Origin: Bradyrhizobium sp. LLZ17 | GTDB lineage: Bacteria; Pseudomonadota; Alphaproteobacteria; Rhizobiales; Xanthobacteraceae | Direction: 5' to 3' | Length of the DNA stretch: 64,000 nucleotides | Assembly (NCBI RefSeq): GCF_041200145.1 | Contig: NZ_CP165734.1 | Span: 7,235,001 to 7,299,000 of the forward strand | Part shown: positions 16,467-24,520 of the stretch, piece after piece | Position numbering within the stretch: the stretch's first letter is position 1 | How the letters are laid out: each line of letters begins with the position of its first letter | Position numbers and translations under genes: made by a program | The notes under the pieces: generated by a model | The model's input: the letters and a program-made list of their open reading frames with translations, nothing else | The model's database searches: none | Told to the model about the DNA's origin: nothing

Positions 16467-16575
16467 TTAGGCATCAAGACGGCGGAGTTTCGCCGATTGA
16501 AGCAAAGTCTTTTTCGCCCGAGCATCCTCGAAGCAAAAGAGCGCGCCTTTGTCACCTTGCTCGATCAACCAGCCA
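16467..16575 (-). pseudogene. Decayed relative of the 13653-13847 protein
   Basis: One frame has VTKARSF and the next has FCFEDARAKKTLLQSAKLRR ending LDA-stop. Together they parallel LTRARDFRFEDAAAKK...LDA-stop of the 13653-13847 protein. A single indel separates the parts. Confidence 0.4.
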
Positions 16576-16825
16576 AAGATCAAACGCCGAGGAGGGCGGG
16601 GCCGCTCCGCCAGCTGTCTGGAGAGCAAGCCAGCGAGAGAAAACGCAGCGTAGTTAGGATTCCTAGGGTTTTATTCGGCGTGCAATATTGACGCCCCGAA
16701 TTGCCGCATCATCGAATGTTACCCCGATGGCGCCAATGCACAGGTCGATGCGACCTCGACTGGTCGGCCGCGCCAGGTGGTTTTCCCGGCCTGCTTGACG
16801 AAAGCGGCTGTGGGCGGGTCGGGCC

Positions 16826-17143
16826 CTACGTAGCCCGAGCCCGTCCTACAACCCCGGGCAATGCGGCAGCGGTCGTGGCGTCCGCAAGCGGCTCCTCCGC
16901 GAGCAACTGCTCGGCCGTCTTCCAACTAAGCGCCCTCAGCCGGCGCTGCACGATCGAATGCTGTCTGGTCCCGAACTCCTCTGGGTGATTCTCGCTCAGC
17001 AGGCCGATGATGGCGAGCGCCGTCAGCTGTGCTGCTCTGACGGCCAGCCCTCGATCGCCGGTCGTCTCTTCACGGCCCTCACCCCCGGGATACGCCAACG
17101 CACGCCCATAGGGCGTCGTCGGGAGGTGATAACGCCTGATCAC
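16826..17143 (-). CDS. Hypothetical protein (105 aa), start duplicated elsewhere
   Basis: GTG 17143 is preceded by GAAGGGG. The N-terminus MIRRYHLPTTPYGRALAYPG is repeated in the duplicated segment near 26.9 kb (IRRYHLSATHYERALAHAV), where the rest of the gene is different or lost. The remainder here, helical and rich in Ala/Leu, is not recognised. It lies downstream of the cupin gene on the same strand. Confidence 0.45.
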   Translation of the reverse strand: MIRRYHLPTTPYGRALAYPGGEGREETTGDRGLAVRAAQLTALAIIGLLSENHPEEFGTRQHSIVQRRLRALSWKTAEQLLAEEPLADATTAAALPGVVGRARAT

Positions 17144-17395
17144 TACCCCTTCGCTTCTGGCAGAACGGCGGCGCTGAGCAAATCGTCCGCGGGCCGCTGG
17201 GGACCAGCCTCCTCTGCCTACCGCGAAAATCTAGTATGCTCGACTTCCAGCCCCAGTTAACAGGAATGCTTTCAGAATTTAGCGGGCGTGTTGACTCCCG
17301 AAATCATATTCCGGGACGGAACAGCGCGGAGTGTGGCGGGGACGCGACACAGAGTGCACGTTGGTGGGAATATAGATGGCCGCGATGCCCACACG
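17071..17395. repeat. Segmental duplication, copy 1
   Basis: This stretch closely matches 26850-27125, with identical blocks such as AGGTGATAACGCCTGATCAC, ATGCTCGACTTCCAGCCCC and GGAATGCTTTCAGAATTTAG. It then continues to match 30447-30510 (CGACACAGA-TGCACGTTGG and GGGAATATA-ATGG). Copy 2 is interrupted by the second IS256 element and its intron. Copy 1 lies just downstream of the intact cupin gene. Confidence 0.8.
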
Positions 17396-17398
17396 TTG

Positions 17399-17815
17399 CT
17401 ACCGCGCGATTAAGGACCTGAGCTTGTTGACGGCGCGGATGGCGAAGCCCAGCGGGAGCGGATTATTCAGACGAAGGAAGGCGACTTTCTTCACGAATCC
17501 TTCGACATGCCATTTGGCGTGTGCACCGCGACGAAAAACAATCACGTCACCGACTCCATAGCGTTTAGGCGGCATGCTTTCGCTCTCAAGCACAACCGAT
17601 CCTTCGATAATCACAATGGTTTCCTCGAGATCGTAGTACCAATTGAACTTGCCCTCAGTGCAGGACCAGATCATGGTCTTGGCAGTACCACATGCACTGG
17701 TCGACAACACGTGCGAGCGCGCCTCCGGATTTCCTTCAAGGACCCAGGATGGCTCGACTGGCGAGGCCGTGAGGTCGACGTGGCAATGTCCGGCTTCAAT
17801 CAGCGGAAGCTGCAT
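17399..17815 (-). CDS. Cupin_3/EutQ-like cupin domain protein (138 aa)
   Basis: GAGGAGA lies a few bases before the ATG at 17815. The single-domain cupin has MIWSCTEGKFNWYYDLEETI, then VIIEGSVVLES, then YGVGDVIVFRRGAHAKWHVE and VKKVAFLRL. The GxxxWYYDxxETxxIxEG and GDxxxFxxGxxxxW patterns are those of Cupin_3 (DUF861). Metal-ligand His residues of classical cupins are not obvious, as is usual in this subgroup. It is the intact member of three related sequences: the 8042-8506 copy has a stop codon and 20754-20805 is a fragment. The ligand is unknown. Confidence 0.75.
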   Translation of the reverse strand: MQLPLIEAGHCHVDLTASPVEPSWVLEGNPEARSHVLSTSACGTAKTMIWSCTEGKFNWYYDLEETIVIIEGSVVLESESMPPKRYGVGDVIVFRRGAHAKWHVEGFVKKVAFLRLNNPLPLGFAIRAVNKLRSLIAR

Positions 17816-18109
17816 GGGTCTCCTCGAAGGCTGAACGGACCGATTCAGAAAAAGCCTAGCGCGAGCAATTGCCGTCGTTTCCCGCCACTAAACCAATCTT
17901 TCACAGCACTGTGAAGGGACCATTTTGCCGCAAGCTTGCGCGACCGACGCGGCCGAGCGCCCGCTCCACGAAATTGAAAGCGCTGGGGTTCCTAGCTCCG
18001 CGTTTGTAGGGGAACCCGCAATTAGGCCGGCCTCAACATAGATAAATAACGAGCGCGCCGTGGTGGTTCGCAGGCTTGCCGCCGCCCGGCAACTCTCGGG
18101 TGACATTTT
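17816..18109. other. Intergenic, nothing recognised
   Basis: No supported ORF, hairpin or repeat is seen in this stretch upstream of the cupin gene. Confidence 0.3.
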
Positions 18110-18133
18110 TGAAGTCCAGGAAGGAGGTCCATC

Positions 18134-18265
18134 GTGAGTTCGGCAGCCGGATCAGGCGCAGGATCGAGAGCCAAGCTCGTCGATGGCGATTGGATCGGCC
18201 GCAAGCAAAATTTGTTCATCACCGGGCCGCCCGAGCCCAGAATGCTCACCTTTCTATCGCGTTAG
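18134..18265 (+). pseudogene. IstB-like ATPase fragment (IS21 relic)
   Basis: A strong AGGAAGGAGG precedes GTG 18134, giving a 43-aa frame. Its middle, GDWIGRKQNLFITGPP, matches the strand just before the Walker A loop of IstB helper ATPases (DWI....NLiITGPtG.GK). The P-loop itself is missing and the frame ends soon after. It is likely a small remnant of an IS21-family element; the good ribosome binding site may be fortuitous. Confidence 0.4.
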
Positions 18266-18495
18266 AGTCCCGGTTCTTTTTGTAGCGGATTGCCAGACGG
18301 CGGATGTCGGAGGCGCCGCGCGGTGGCGGCTCGTTTGACGTCAGGACGCTCAAGATCGGCTGGGCGTTCTGCCGCTGAAACGAGCGTTCAACTGTTGCGG
18401 CAAATCCTCAGTCTGACGCGGAGTCGACGCGTCAGTCAGGATAGCTTTGACTGTGCAGAGACCGCGCGCTCACTTTCGCTGTTCGGAGGTGCAGC

Positions 18496-18594
18496 ATGCT
18501 CAGCTGGATTGCCGTGCTTTTCATGTTGGTGAGCGTAGCGGTGTTGGTTGCGCACGCGATCGATGCCATACGCTCATGGCGACGGCCGAACTAA
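18496..18594 (+). CDS. Putative 32-aa membrane microprotein, family A copy 2
   Basis: GGAGG lies 7 nt before ATG 18496. The product has a single hydrophobic span (WIAVLFMLVSVAVLVAHAI), then DAIRSWRRPN. It shares the AHAIDAIRS ending and the upstream TTTGACTGTGC block with the ORF at 3504-3587. The basic tail suggests an inner-membrane protein with the C-terminus inside. The function is unknown. Confidence 0.6.
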   Translation: MLSWIAVLFMLVSVAVLVAHAIDAIRSWRRPN

Positions 18595-18958
18595 AGGCAA
18601 CCGCCGCTCGCCAGCTGGACGCGATGCGGGCCGTTGACGTCTCCCACGCGCGGGCCGCCTATGCAGGCGTGGGAACAGGCTAGTGGCGGCGATCATGCCT
18701 TCGCCGGGGCTAGCCGCACATATTCATCGCAAGTTTGATTGAACCGTAGGGCCGCTGTCCCCAAGCAACGGCCCTTGCCTTGGGCTCAATCCACTTCACG
18801 GCATCGCCGCCAAGGCGTCGTCCAGCGCTTCTAGCCGGAGGAGACTGCGCGCTCTGAAGCGCCATGCAGTAGGAAGCTGAGCCCCGCCCGTCACGCCTTT
18901 TTCTTGTCGAGCGCGACCTAGACGAGCGGCAACTCGCGTCCCTGCTTGCTGCTATGAA
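18595..18958. other. Gap with no confident gene
   Basis: A 35-codon frame at 18576-18683 overlapping the microprotein has no ribosome binding site. Nothing else is seen. Confidence 0.3.
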
Positions 18959-19420
18959 TTAGGTATCGCAATTGGCAGTCAACCTGAGCTTCCTCAGGAA
19001 TGGGGCAAATCCATCGGCTGGGCATTCCTTCGCCACACTCGCTTCAATTTTTTCGGTGGATCGCTTGACGGTTTTTTTTGCAGCGCTTGCGCGCTTTTGA
19101 GCTTCGGGCTTCGAAGCGTATGGTTCGTGCCAGTGACGAGGAACGAAATCAGGCCCTTGTTTAGGACGGCTGATCGGAGGAGCCGGTTGAGGCTCTTGCT
19201 GCGCAGCTACGAAGCTAACTTCTGTGATTTGCTTAGGTAGCTCGAAATCACTTTCCACAAACGTTTGCAGTTTGTCAGACTTGTTGATGGAGGTAGCCCG
19301 CGCCGGCGCCACGAACTCCGGCGGCGCATTCGAGTCGGCGCTTGGATCCGACCTATGGCCTCCAGCGGCGATCGCACAGATTGCGACTGCGAAAAGTACT
19401 CCAAATATAGCTTTCGGCAT
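18959..19420 (-). CDS. Secreted hypothetical protein (153 aa)
   Basis: GGGGAC lies about 8 nt upstream of the ATG at 19420. Residues 1-20 (MPKAIFGVLFAVAICAIAAG) form a signal peptide or N-terminal anchor. The mature part is polar, with Pro-rich (EPQPAPPISRPKQGP) and Lys-rich stretches and two Cys near the C-terminus (KECPAD and TANCDT) that could pair. It is predicted periplasmic or surface. No domain is recognised. Confidence 0.6.
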   Translation of the reverse strand: MPKAIFGVLFAVAICAIAAGGHRSDPSADSNAPPEFVAPARATSINKSDKLQTFVESDFELPKQITEVSFVAAQQEPQPAPPISRPKQGPDFVPRHWHEPYASKPEAQKRASAAKKTVKRSTEKIEASVAKECPADGFAPFLRKLRLTANCDT

Positions 19421-19937
19421 TTGCCAGTCCCCGCAATGGCAACGCTAGCAACATTGCCACGAAATGGGTCCGGATTGAGGCCAAACTGCCCAGTTTGGCT
19501 AATTCGGGGCGCGCATTGGGATAAATGCGGCGACGGCCAAAATGCTGGTCACGACCGGCGGTCTTCTTGGGAAGTGGCGTGTCAATCGGCCCTTTGATTG
19601 CGGGTTGTTGTCAAGCTACCATTCGTTCTCTCCAGTGACACGCCGGTAGCGATTGCTCCGTCGGAGCTGGTCGGGGATTGCGGGGACGGAGCGATCGCGG
19701 ATGGCGAGACGATCGCCGATCTCGTTGGCGGCTTCAGCGTGATTGGGTTGATGTCGTAGCTGGGATCATGGTCCTTTCCGAGGTCGCGAGCGCCTCATGA
19801 TGATGTCCGGATCGGGCGCCTCGACGTTTGCAGCGGAGTGCGGACGAACCGCCACCAGCCGATTGACCGAGGTCGCCACGACCACCGTCCCAGCGGGACA
19901 TCGCCAGTCCGGCGAACCGGACCAGGAACTTGCAAGA
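19421..19937. other. Gap with no confident gene
   Basis: No supported ORF is seen. The right part probably represents former 3' flank of the IS110-like relic that follows. Confidence 0.3.
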
Positions 19938-20110
19938 TTAGGCCTCCTTCGCCTGCCCCCAGTCGAACGATGTGCCGTAGATGCAGTGCAGGATTACGGC
20001 GATCTTCCGGGCAATGGCTGCCTTTGCCGTCCTCATGCCAATCCGCTATGCGCGCTTCATGCCCCAGGCCTTGAGGAAGACCATTTCTTTGTTCGGTACA
20101 GCACAACGGT
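19938..20110 (-). pseudogene. C-terminal relic of an IS110-family transposase
   Basis: On the minus strand the frame reads [50 protein letters not shown], stop at 19938. The ending [26 protein letters not shown] is the typical C-terminus of IS110/IS1111 transposases. An in-frame TAG interrupts it and nothing of the N-terminal DEDD domain remains. Confidence 0.6.
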
Positions 20111-20203
20111 TGCGGGCTCGAACGGGTAAGTTCGGAGAAGTCGGTCGCCGCATCGGGATATCTTGCCGTTGGTGTCAGTTTCGCCGAACCAGGGAGGGAG
20201 CCG

Positions 20204-20284
20204 ATGTGCACAGCATTGCCTTACGTGGGAATTGGCGTCTGCGTGTCTCTTATGGCGTGGTTGGCGTTGGGACTGGTGCTCTAG
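20204..20284 (+). CDS. Putative 26-aa membrane microprotein
   Basis: A strong GGGAGGGAG lies just before ATG 20204. The product is [20 protein letters not shown] plus six hydrophobic residues, a single span with no charged residues. No relative is seen in the window. It is listed because of the ribosome binding site and its similarity in type to the other microprotein ORFs. Confidence 0.4.
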   Translation: MCTALPYVGIGVCVSLMAWLALGLVL

Positions 20285-20531
20285 GCCAGGAGACGCGCGA
20301 ATGGGCATGCACCGGCGCGGGAACGCGGCACAAATCGACCGCGGGAGAACGTGTGGTCGTTTGCGATGCGGCGGGATCGCGTCTCAGCCGCAAGCGAGGA
20401 GTCGTTCTCGGGTTCAGCGCTAGGCGGAGCAGGCTTCGCGTCTTGCTCGACGGTTCGATGGGGCAGATCGGTCTTGCCGGGCTGGTCTGACCTGAACTAC
20501 TCTAGCAGTATTGCTTTAATGGGAGACAGAC

Positions 20532-20738
20532 GTGGCGACGGGTATTGTAAAATGGTTCAACGCGACCAAAGGTTTCGGCTTTATTCAGCCCGATGAGGGC
20601 GGCCAAGATGTTTTTGTGCACATAAGCGCCGTCGAGCGCGCTGGGCTCTCGGACCTGCGCGAAGGGCAGAAGGTTTCCTATGAAGTCAAAGTTGATCAGA
20701 GGCGGGGTAAGAGCAGCGCGGAAAATCTCCGTGTCTGA
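20532..20738 (+). CDS. cspA: Cold-shock protein (CspA family)
   Basis: This is a full-length 68-aa cold-shock domain. The RNA-binding motifs are KGFGFI (residues 13-18) and VFVHI (27-31), after the classic [14 protein letters not shown] start. The length is right for the family. GTG 20532 is preceded by GGGAGAC. It should act as a cytoplasmic single-stranded nucleic-acid chaperone. The gene ends 16 bp before a fragment of a cupin gene, so the downstream side has been rearranged. Which csp paralogue this is cannot be told. Confidence 0.9.
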   Translation: MATGIVKWFNATKGFGFIQPDEGGQDVFVHISAVERAGLSDLREGQKVSYEVKVDQRRGKSSAENLRV

Positions 20739-20753
20739 TTTGATGTTGTAACA

Positions 20754-20805
20754 ATCATGGTTTTGGAAGGATCTATCGTGCTCGAAAGCGACGGCATGCG
20801 GACGC
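20754..20805 (+). pseudogene. Cupin gene fragment
   Basis: The stretch reads TIMVLEGSIVLESDGM and is close at the DNA level to the cupin segments inside 8042-8506 and 17399-17815 (for example GGAAGGATC-ATCGTGCTCGAA). Homology stops abruptly on both sides. It is a third, about 50-bp piece of the same gene, directly after the cold-shock gene. Confidence 0.6.
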
Positions 20806-20819
20806 ATTTTTTGAGTGGG

Positions 20820-21221
20820 TCTTTCCACGCCGAGATGTTCGGCGACCTACGTATTGCGAAACCATCTAACTAGCGACGCAAAACAGGCCGAGCGCATCAA
20901 CGTGTGGCCCGCTGCCCGGGTGCGCGCCGGGAACGGCATCCTCGGAATGGTTACTGGCATTAGTTAGGTTTTGCCGCTGGTTACGCGGTGCGAGGAGCCA
21001 TCTCGCGCAAACGTCGGGCAGTCTATCTGAAACTGGCGCCATACACGGAACCGCAGCGTAGCAGGCCGCCCAAACAGGCGAATGTGCGCCACGCCGTCAT
21101 AAAGCCGATGGCTTCATCGCATTTGCGGGTCGTCGAAGGAAGCGCTGCGGATGATGCCAACCGCCCGCGGTAACAGCGAGAGCGCTAGGACATCACCGCT
21201 GATCCATTGATCCTGCTCCAG
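20820..21221. other. Gap with no recognised gene
   Basis: A 61-codon open frame at 20988-21173 (+) lacks a ribosome binding site and any domain pattern; it is not called. Confidence 0.3.
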
Positions 21222-21314
21222 CTAGAAGAAGAGCGGGATCATATCGGCAAGCTTCAAACCGGCGCAGACAATCATTCCCCAAAGCGCGAAATTGATCAGC
21301 AGAGCATCTGCCAT
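21222..21314 (-). CDS. Putative 30-aa membrane microprotein, family B copy 2
   Basis: GGGGGTAC lies shortly before ATG 21314. The product, with INFALWGMIVCAGLKLAD and ending IPLFF, is related to the ORF at 7402-7491 (ISVALWGMIVCGAIKAAQ ... HYF). Length, the ALWGMIVC core, the Lys position and the aromatic end are all shared although the copies are on opposite strands 14 kb apart. A membrane microprotein is the best interpretation. Confidence 0.55.
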   Translation of the reverse strand: MADALLINFALWGMIVCAGLKLADMIPLFF

Positions 21315-21705
21315 GACCGTACCCCCGCCCACACGGAGGCACGCTGCACCCATGCAGCCCAACGCTCTAATTAAAACTCGATGCTGCATCGCGCCGTTGC
21401 AGGTTTTTCCCCAATTTTTCCTGTGCCCGTTTCCCAGAATGCACGACGCGCGCGATCAAGCGGCGCCTTCGACGCGCGAAGACCTAATCAGGACGAGCGC
21501 GGGCCACGAGTACTACGATGGATGGGGATTAGTGGAAGTCAACGCGGAACTACCTGTCGCATAATCTCCAGCGGTCTCCCCCGCCAGCCTTGCGTGCTTT
21601 CTGTCGGCGTGCAGCACGCGAGTCCGGAAATCTCCAAGTCGGCAAGGACGAGTTCTTCGACACGGTCGCGTAGAGCAGCGGCGACGGCCGAGAGCGGCGG
21701 CCTAA

Positions 21706-21889
21706 ATGAAGCGCGCTCTGTTTGCATTGCTCTTGCTGGCGGGCATGTCAGGCGCCTTGGCCGCTGATCTAATGGGGGCAAGCGAGCGTCATTGATGGCG
21801 ACACGCTCGACACTCACGGTAAGCGTATTCGCCTGTGGGGCATTGATGCACTCGAAAGCTCGCAACTCTGCCGATCATGGCCCTGCTAG
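21706..21889 (+). pseudogene. Thermonuclease (SNase)-like protein, frameshifted and truncated
   Basis: ATG 21706 opens with the signal peptide MKRALFALLLLAGMSGALAA. One base out of frame after the GGGGG run near 21775, GQASVIDGDTLDTHGKRIRL continues into WGIDALESSQLC. This is the N-terminal third of SNase-like secreted nucleases (VIDGDTl...g.riRLwGIDAPE). It stops at 21889 against the end of the diguanylate cyclase gene and the catalytic Arg/Glu region is missing. A truncated relic. Confidence 0.65.
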
Positions 21890-22908
21890 AGTAGCATGGT
21901 ACAATTTCTGCCGGCCTGCTTGGCCTGATAGAGAGCCTTGTCGCATCGTTCGAAGAGTGCTTCGTAGCTCTCTCCTGGGATAAACTCGGTGGCTCCTATC
22001 GAAACAGTGACCTGTCCAACGTGCTCGCCGGTAGCACGTTTAGTCAACCGCGCGTCCGCTATGCGCTTACGCACTCGTTCGGCGACGTCCTTGCACGTAG
22101 CGATCGGAGCACCCGGTAAGACACATATTAGCTCCTCACCTCCGTATCGGGCGGCAAAATCAGCGTCTCGGATAGCCTGTTGGATGCACTGAGCAACAAG
22201 CCGGAGAACTTGGTCTCCGATCTGGTGCCCATATTTGTCATTGAATTTTTTGAAATGGTCGACATCGATCAGGAAGACACTCAGCGATTCTCCTTGCTCC
22301 ATGACCCGAATTTGCTCAGAGCGCAGGAACGACTCCAGAGCACGGCGATTGGCAAGTCCGGTCAGAGCGTCCGTTTTGGATGTTGCTTCAGCTTGCTCGA
22401 GATCGGCCCGGAGCTTGTCTAGCTCGTGCGAGGCTTCCGCAAGTTTTCCCTCAAGCGAAGATGCTCGTTCTGTCGCTAGTACTAGCTCTCGGCTTAATTG
22501 CTTCAGAGCCAACTCGGAATCTTTGGCATGGAGAGTTGCCTCTACCTGCTTCAATCCGGTTGATTGAACGCCATTTGCCTGAATCGCACCGGACAAATCA
22601 TGTCTGACATTCCGCAATATGACTCCGAGTTCCTCGTTTATGTTCTGGCCAGCATGGAGCAAGCTGTTGGAGCGCAAAAAAGTGCTGTACAGCTCGCGAT
22701 TCAGGGGCTTATCGAACGCTCGTTTATTCGAGCATAAAATGTCGATTGTTTTCCGTAGTGCCGGAGAGCGGCCAAGCACGTATGCGAACCAGACGGTGAA
22801 GTTCGAAGGAATGACCGGGATACTTAAGTCAGTCATCAGTCGAAGCGCCTCTGTTGAAATTGAGGCGGCATGTTGGGGGCTTAGATCGTCGAGGGTTTCC
22901 ATAGGCAT
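21886..22908 (-). CDS. Diguanylate cyclase (GGDEF domain)
   Basis: This 340-aa protein makes c-di-GMP from two GTP. The N-terminal about 125 residues are an uncharacterised helical sensor-like region. A coiled coil follows (about 130-185, KDSELALKQLSRELV to LEQAEATSKT), then a full GGDEF domain from DALTGLANRRAL to the end. The active-site motif is GGEEL (256-260), with Leu in place of the usual last Phe. The inhibitory I-site RDAD sits exactly five residues upstream, so product inhibition is expected. There is no membrane segment, so it is cytoplasmic. Its 3' end overlaps an SNase relic. It could influence the adhesin locus, but nothing in the sequence proves it. Confidence 0.92.
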   Translation of the reverse strand: MPMETLDDLSPQHAASISTEALRLMTDLSIPVIPSNFTVWFAYVLGRSPALRKTIDILCSNKRAFDKPLNRELYSTFLRSNSLLHAGQNINEELGVILRNVRHDLSGAIQANGVQSTGLKQVEATLHAKDSELALKQLSRELVLATERASSLEGKLAEASHELDKLRADLEQAEATSKTDALTGLANRRALESFLRSEQIRVMEQGESLSVFLIDVDHFKKFNDKYGHQIGDQVLRLVAQCIQQAIRDADFAARYGGEELICVLPGAPIATCKDVAERVRKRIADARLTKRATGEHVGQVTVSIGATEFIPGESYEALFERCDKALYQAKQAGRNCTMLL

Positions 22909-23268
22909 GGCCTAAAGCGGTTCGAAATTCAAAAAGGTAATGCAAATAGTCGAATCAGGGTGTTCTTCGTCATCGCAGCTTGCAGAGAGAATATTGGTTC
23001 ATCGTGTGTGAGATTGTCAAAGCTTGAAAATGGCAAGCGAGTAAACGGCCAGATGCTCGCGTCGCTAGCCTCATTGAGATTTTGCCCATAAAAAAAGCAT
23101 CTCGTGCCGCTCGGCCGATCAGCCAAAGAGGACAGCGGCGCGGTCCAGTACCGCGTCAGAACGCGGTTTCGAGGAAACAGCAGGGGGTGTTCGAGGGGCC
23201 GTAGGGCTTAACGGTATTCAGATATTTCGACGCACGGGCGGAATCGCTTTTCCGACATAGCGTCGCCG
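22909..23268. other. Intergenic, promoter side of the cyclase gene
   Basis: No supported ORF is seen. This stretch is expected to hold the cyclase promoter, which I could not identify. Confidence 0.3.
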
Positions 23269-23589
23269 TCATCTCTCACTCTGTTCGTCGGAGCCGTGCC
23301 CTCTCGCAAGATCGCGAGCTCGCTGCATCATGCGGCAAAAATAATCCTCGCGCTCGCGTCGCACACGCTCTTGGTGCGCTTTGAAAGTCGCAACTATCTT
23401 GCCGATTTGCTCGCGCTCCGAGGTGTACCAGCTCTGGTGCTGAGCCCCGGGCGGGGAAGCCTGTCCCTGGGCCGTTGCAGTCGGCGCACTGGGCGCTCGC
23501 GGCTTCTCAATAGGCACTGCGCCTCCCGCACTATCCACAAGTACCGCGGATTCCCTAACCAGCGCCTCTAATTCTTCTTTCCAGTCCAT
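23269..23589 (-). CDS. Hypothetical helical protein (106 aa)
   Basis: ATG 23589 follows GAGGGTGGGC and is preferred over the upstream in-frame start at 23604. The protein reads MDWKEELEALVRESAVLV, has a Pro/Ala linker in the middle and a long charged helix at the end (GKIVATFKAHQERVRREREDY then FCRMMQRARDLARG). It is probably cytoplasmic and possibly a coiled coil. I know this type from Bradyrhizobium as uncharacterised. Confidence 0.6.
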   Translation of the reverse strand: MDWKEELEALVRESAVLVDSAGGAVPIEKPRAPSAPTATAQGQASPPGAQHQSWYTSEREQIGKIVATFKAHQERVRREREDYFCRMMQRARDLARGHGSDEQSER

Positions 23590-24116
23590 CGTGCCCACCC
23601 TCAACTAAGCGTTGTGGACGGACGATATTGCTGCGTCAAATGGGATCGGTTATTCGTTGGAGGCTTCGCAAGCAGCGCGGGCCCCGCAACATTGATCGGC
23701 GGATAGAGAAGCAGGGCGGCGGTACCCAGTTCTGCTTTACATCCAAGAAGTGCTTGGATGCGTTCCGTGCGCTTGCGAGGCCATGGGCGTCGGAGCGGCC
23801 CTAGTCCCGAAACGCGCCCTTGCGAGAACTCTTGGTCACAGCGATCGCAGCGGACGCTTTCGGGTATCCTGCATTTGCTCACTCGCTTCTGGCGAAAGTT
23901 GGCGCCTTGCACGGTCGCAGGATCGGACACCCCTGGTGTGGGCGTGAGTTACTTTGCAACTGAGCGACTGCCTCGCTAACTCCAGATCACTAACTCCGAG
24001 ACGCGGGCCTCAGGTCGGGAAACTGACCATGTCGCAAGCCGACTTGGACGAGAGACGCGCTCGCGCCTACAAGCTTTGGGAGGAGGCCGAAGGCCTGAAG
24101 GTCGGATAGATGAGTT
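23590..24116. other. Gap with no recognised gene
   Basis: Short frames on both strands only, without start signals or domain patterns. Confidence 0.3.
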
Positions 24117-24520
24117 TTGGTACGCGGCGGAGCAACAATTGAAGAGAGAGAAAAACCCGCCACAAGCTCAGACGCCGGACAGTCTCTGAGGCCCGTAGCT
24201 CCCGGTCCCGGTGCGGAGTGCGTGCTGGATTACCTACCCGAGTTTCGGCGACTCGATCAGCTTGAATTGGCGCGTCGGGCAGTCGGGCTGATAGCCGATA
24301 GGGACACCATGCAGCGCCTTGAAGCGTTCGCGCGTGAGATCGGCGAGAGGCTGCGCATCCCCGAAGCGGCGTGCCTGGCCGCCCACTCAGGGGTCCTACC
24401 TCACGGCTGCATCCGCCGGGGCATCGGCATCGGGTACGACCGCATCAACGCCGTGCTCGCCGCCGCCGGCTACAACTTCAGCCTGCTCCGCCACTGGTTC
24501 AAGGAACTTTTGCGCGTCCT
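24117..24520 (+). pseudogene. IS5-like transposase C-terminal relic, split by IS256
   Basis: The end of this frame, DRINAVLAAAGYNFSLLRHW then FKELLRVL, matches the C-terminus of IS5-family transposases (AVLAAAGYNF..LLRW...LLR.L). It stops exactly where the IS256 element enters. Beyond the element the same frame continues from 25947 (LRILCRRVSHLHLA, stop at 25992). The N-terminal portion (LPEFRRLDQLELARRAVGLI) is not recognised and may be unrelated sequence joined by earlier rearrangement. Confidence 0.5.
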
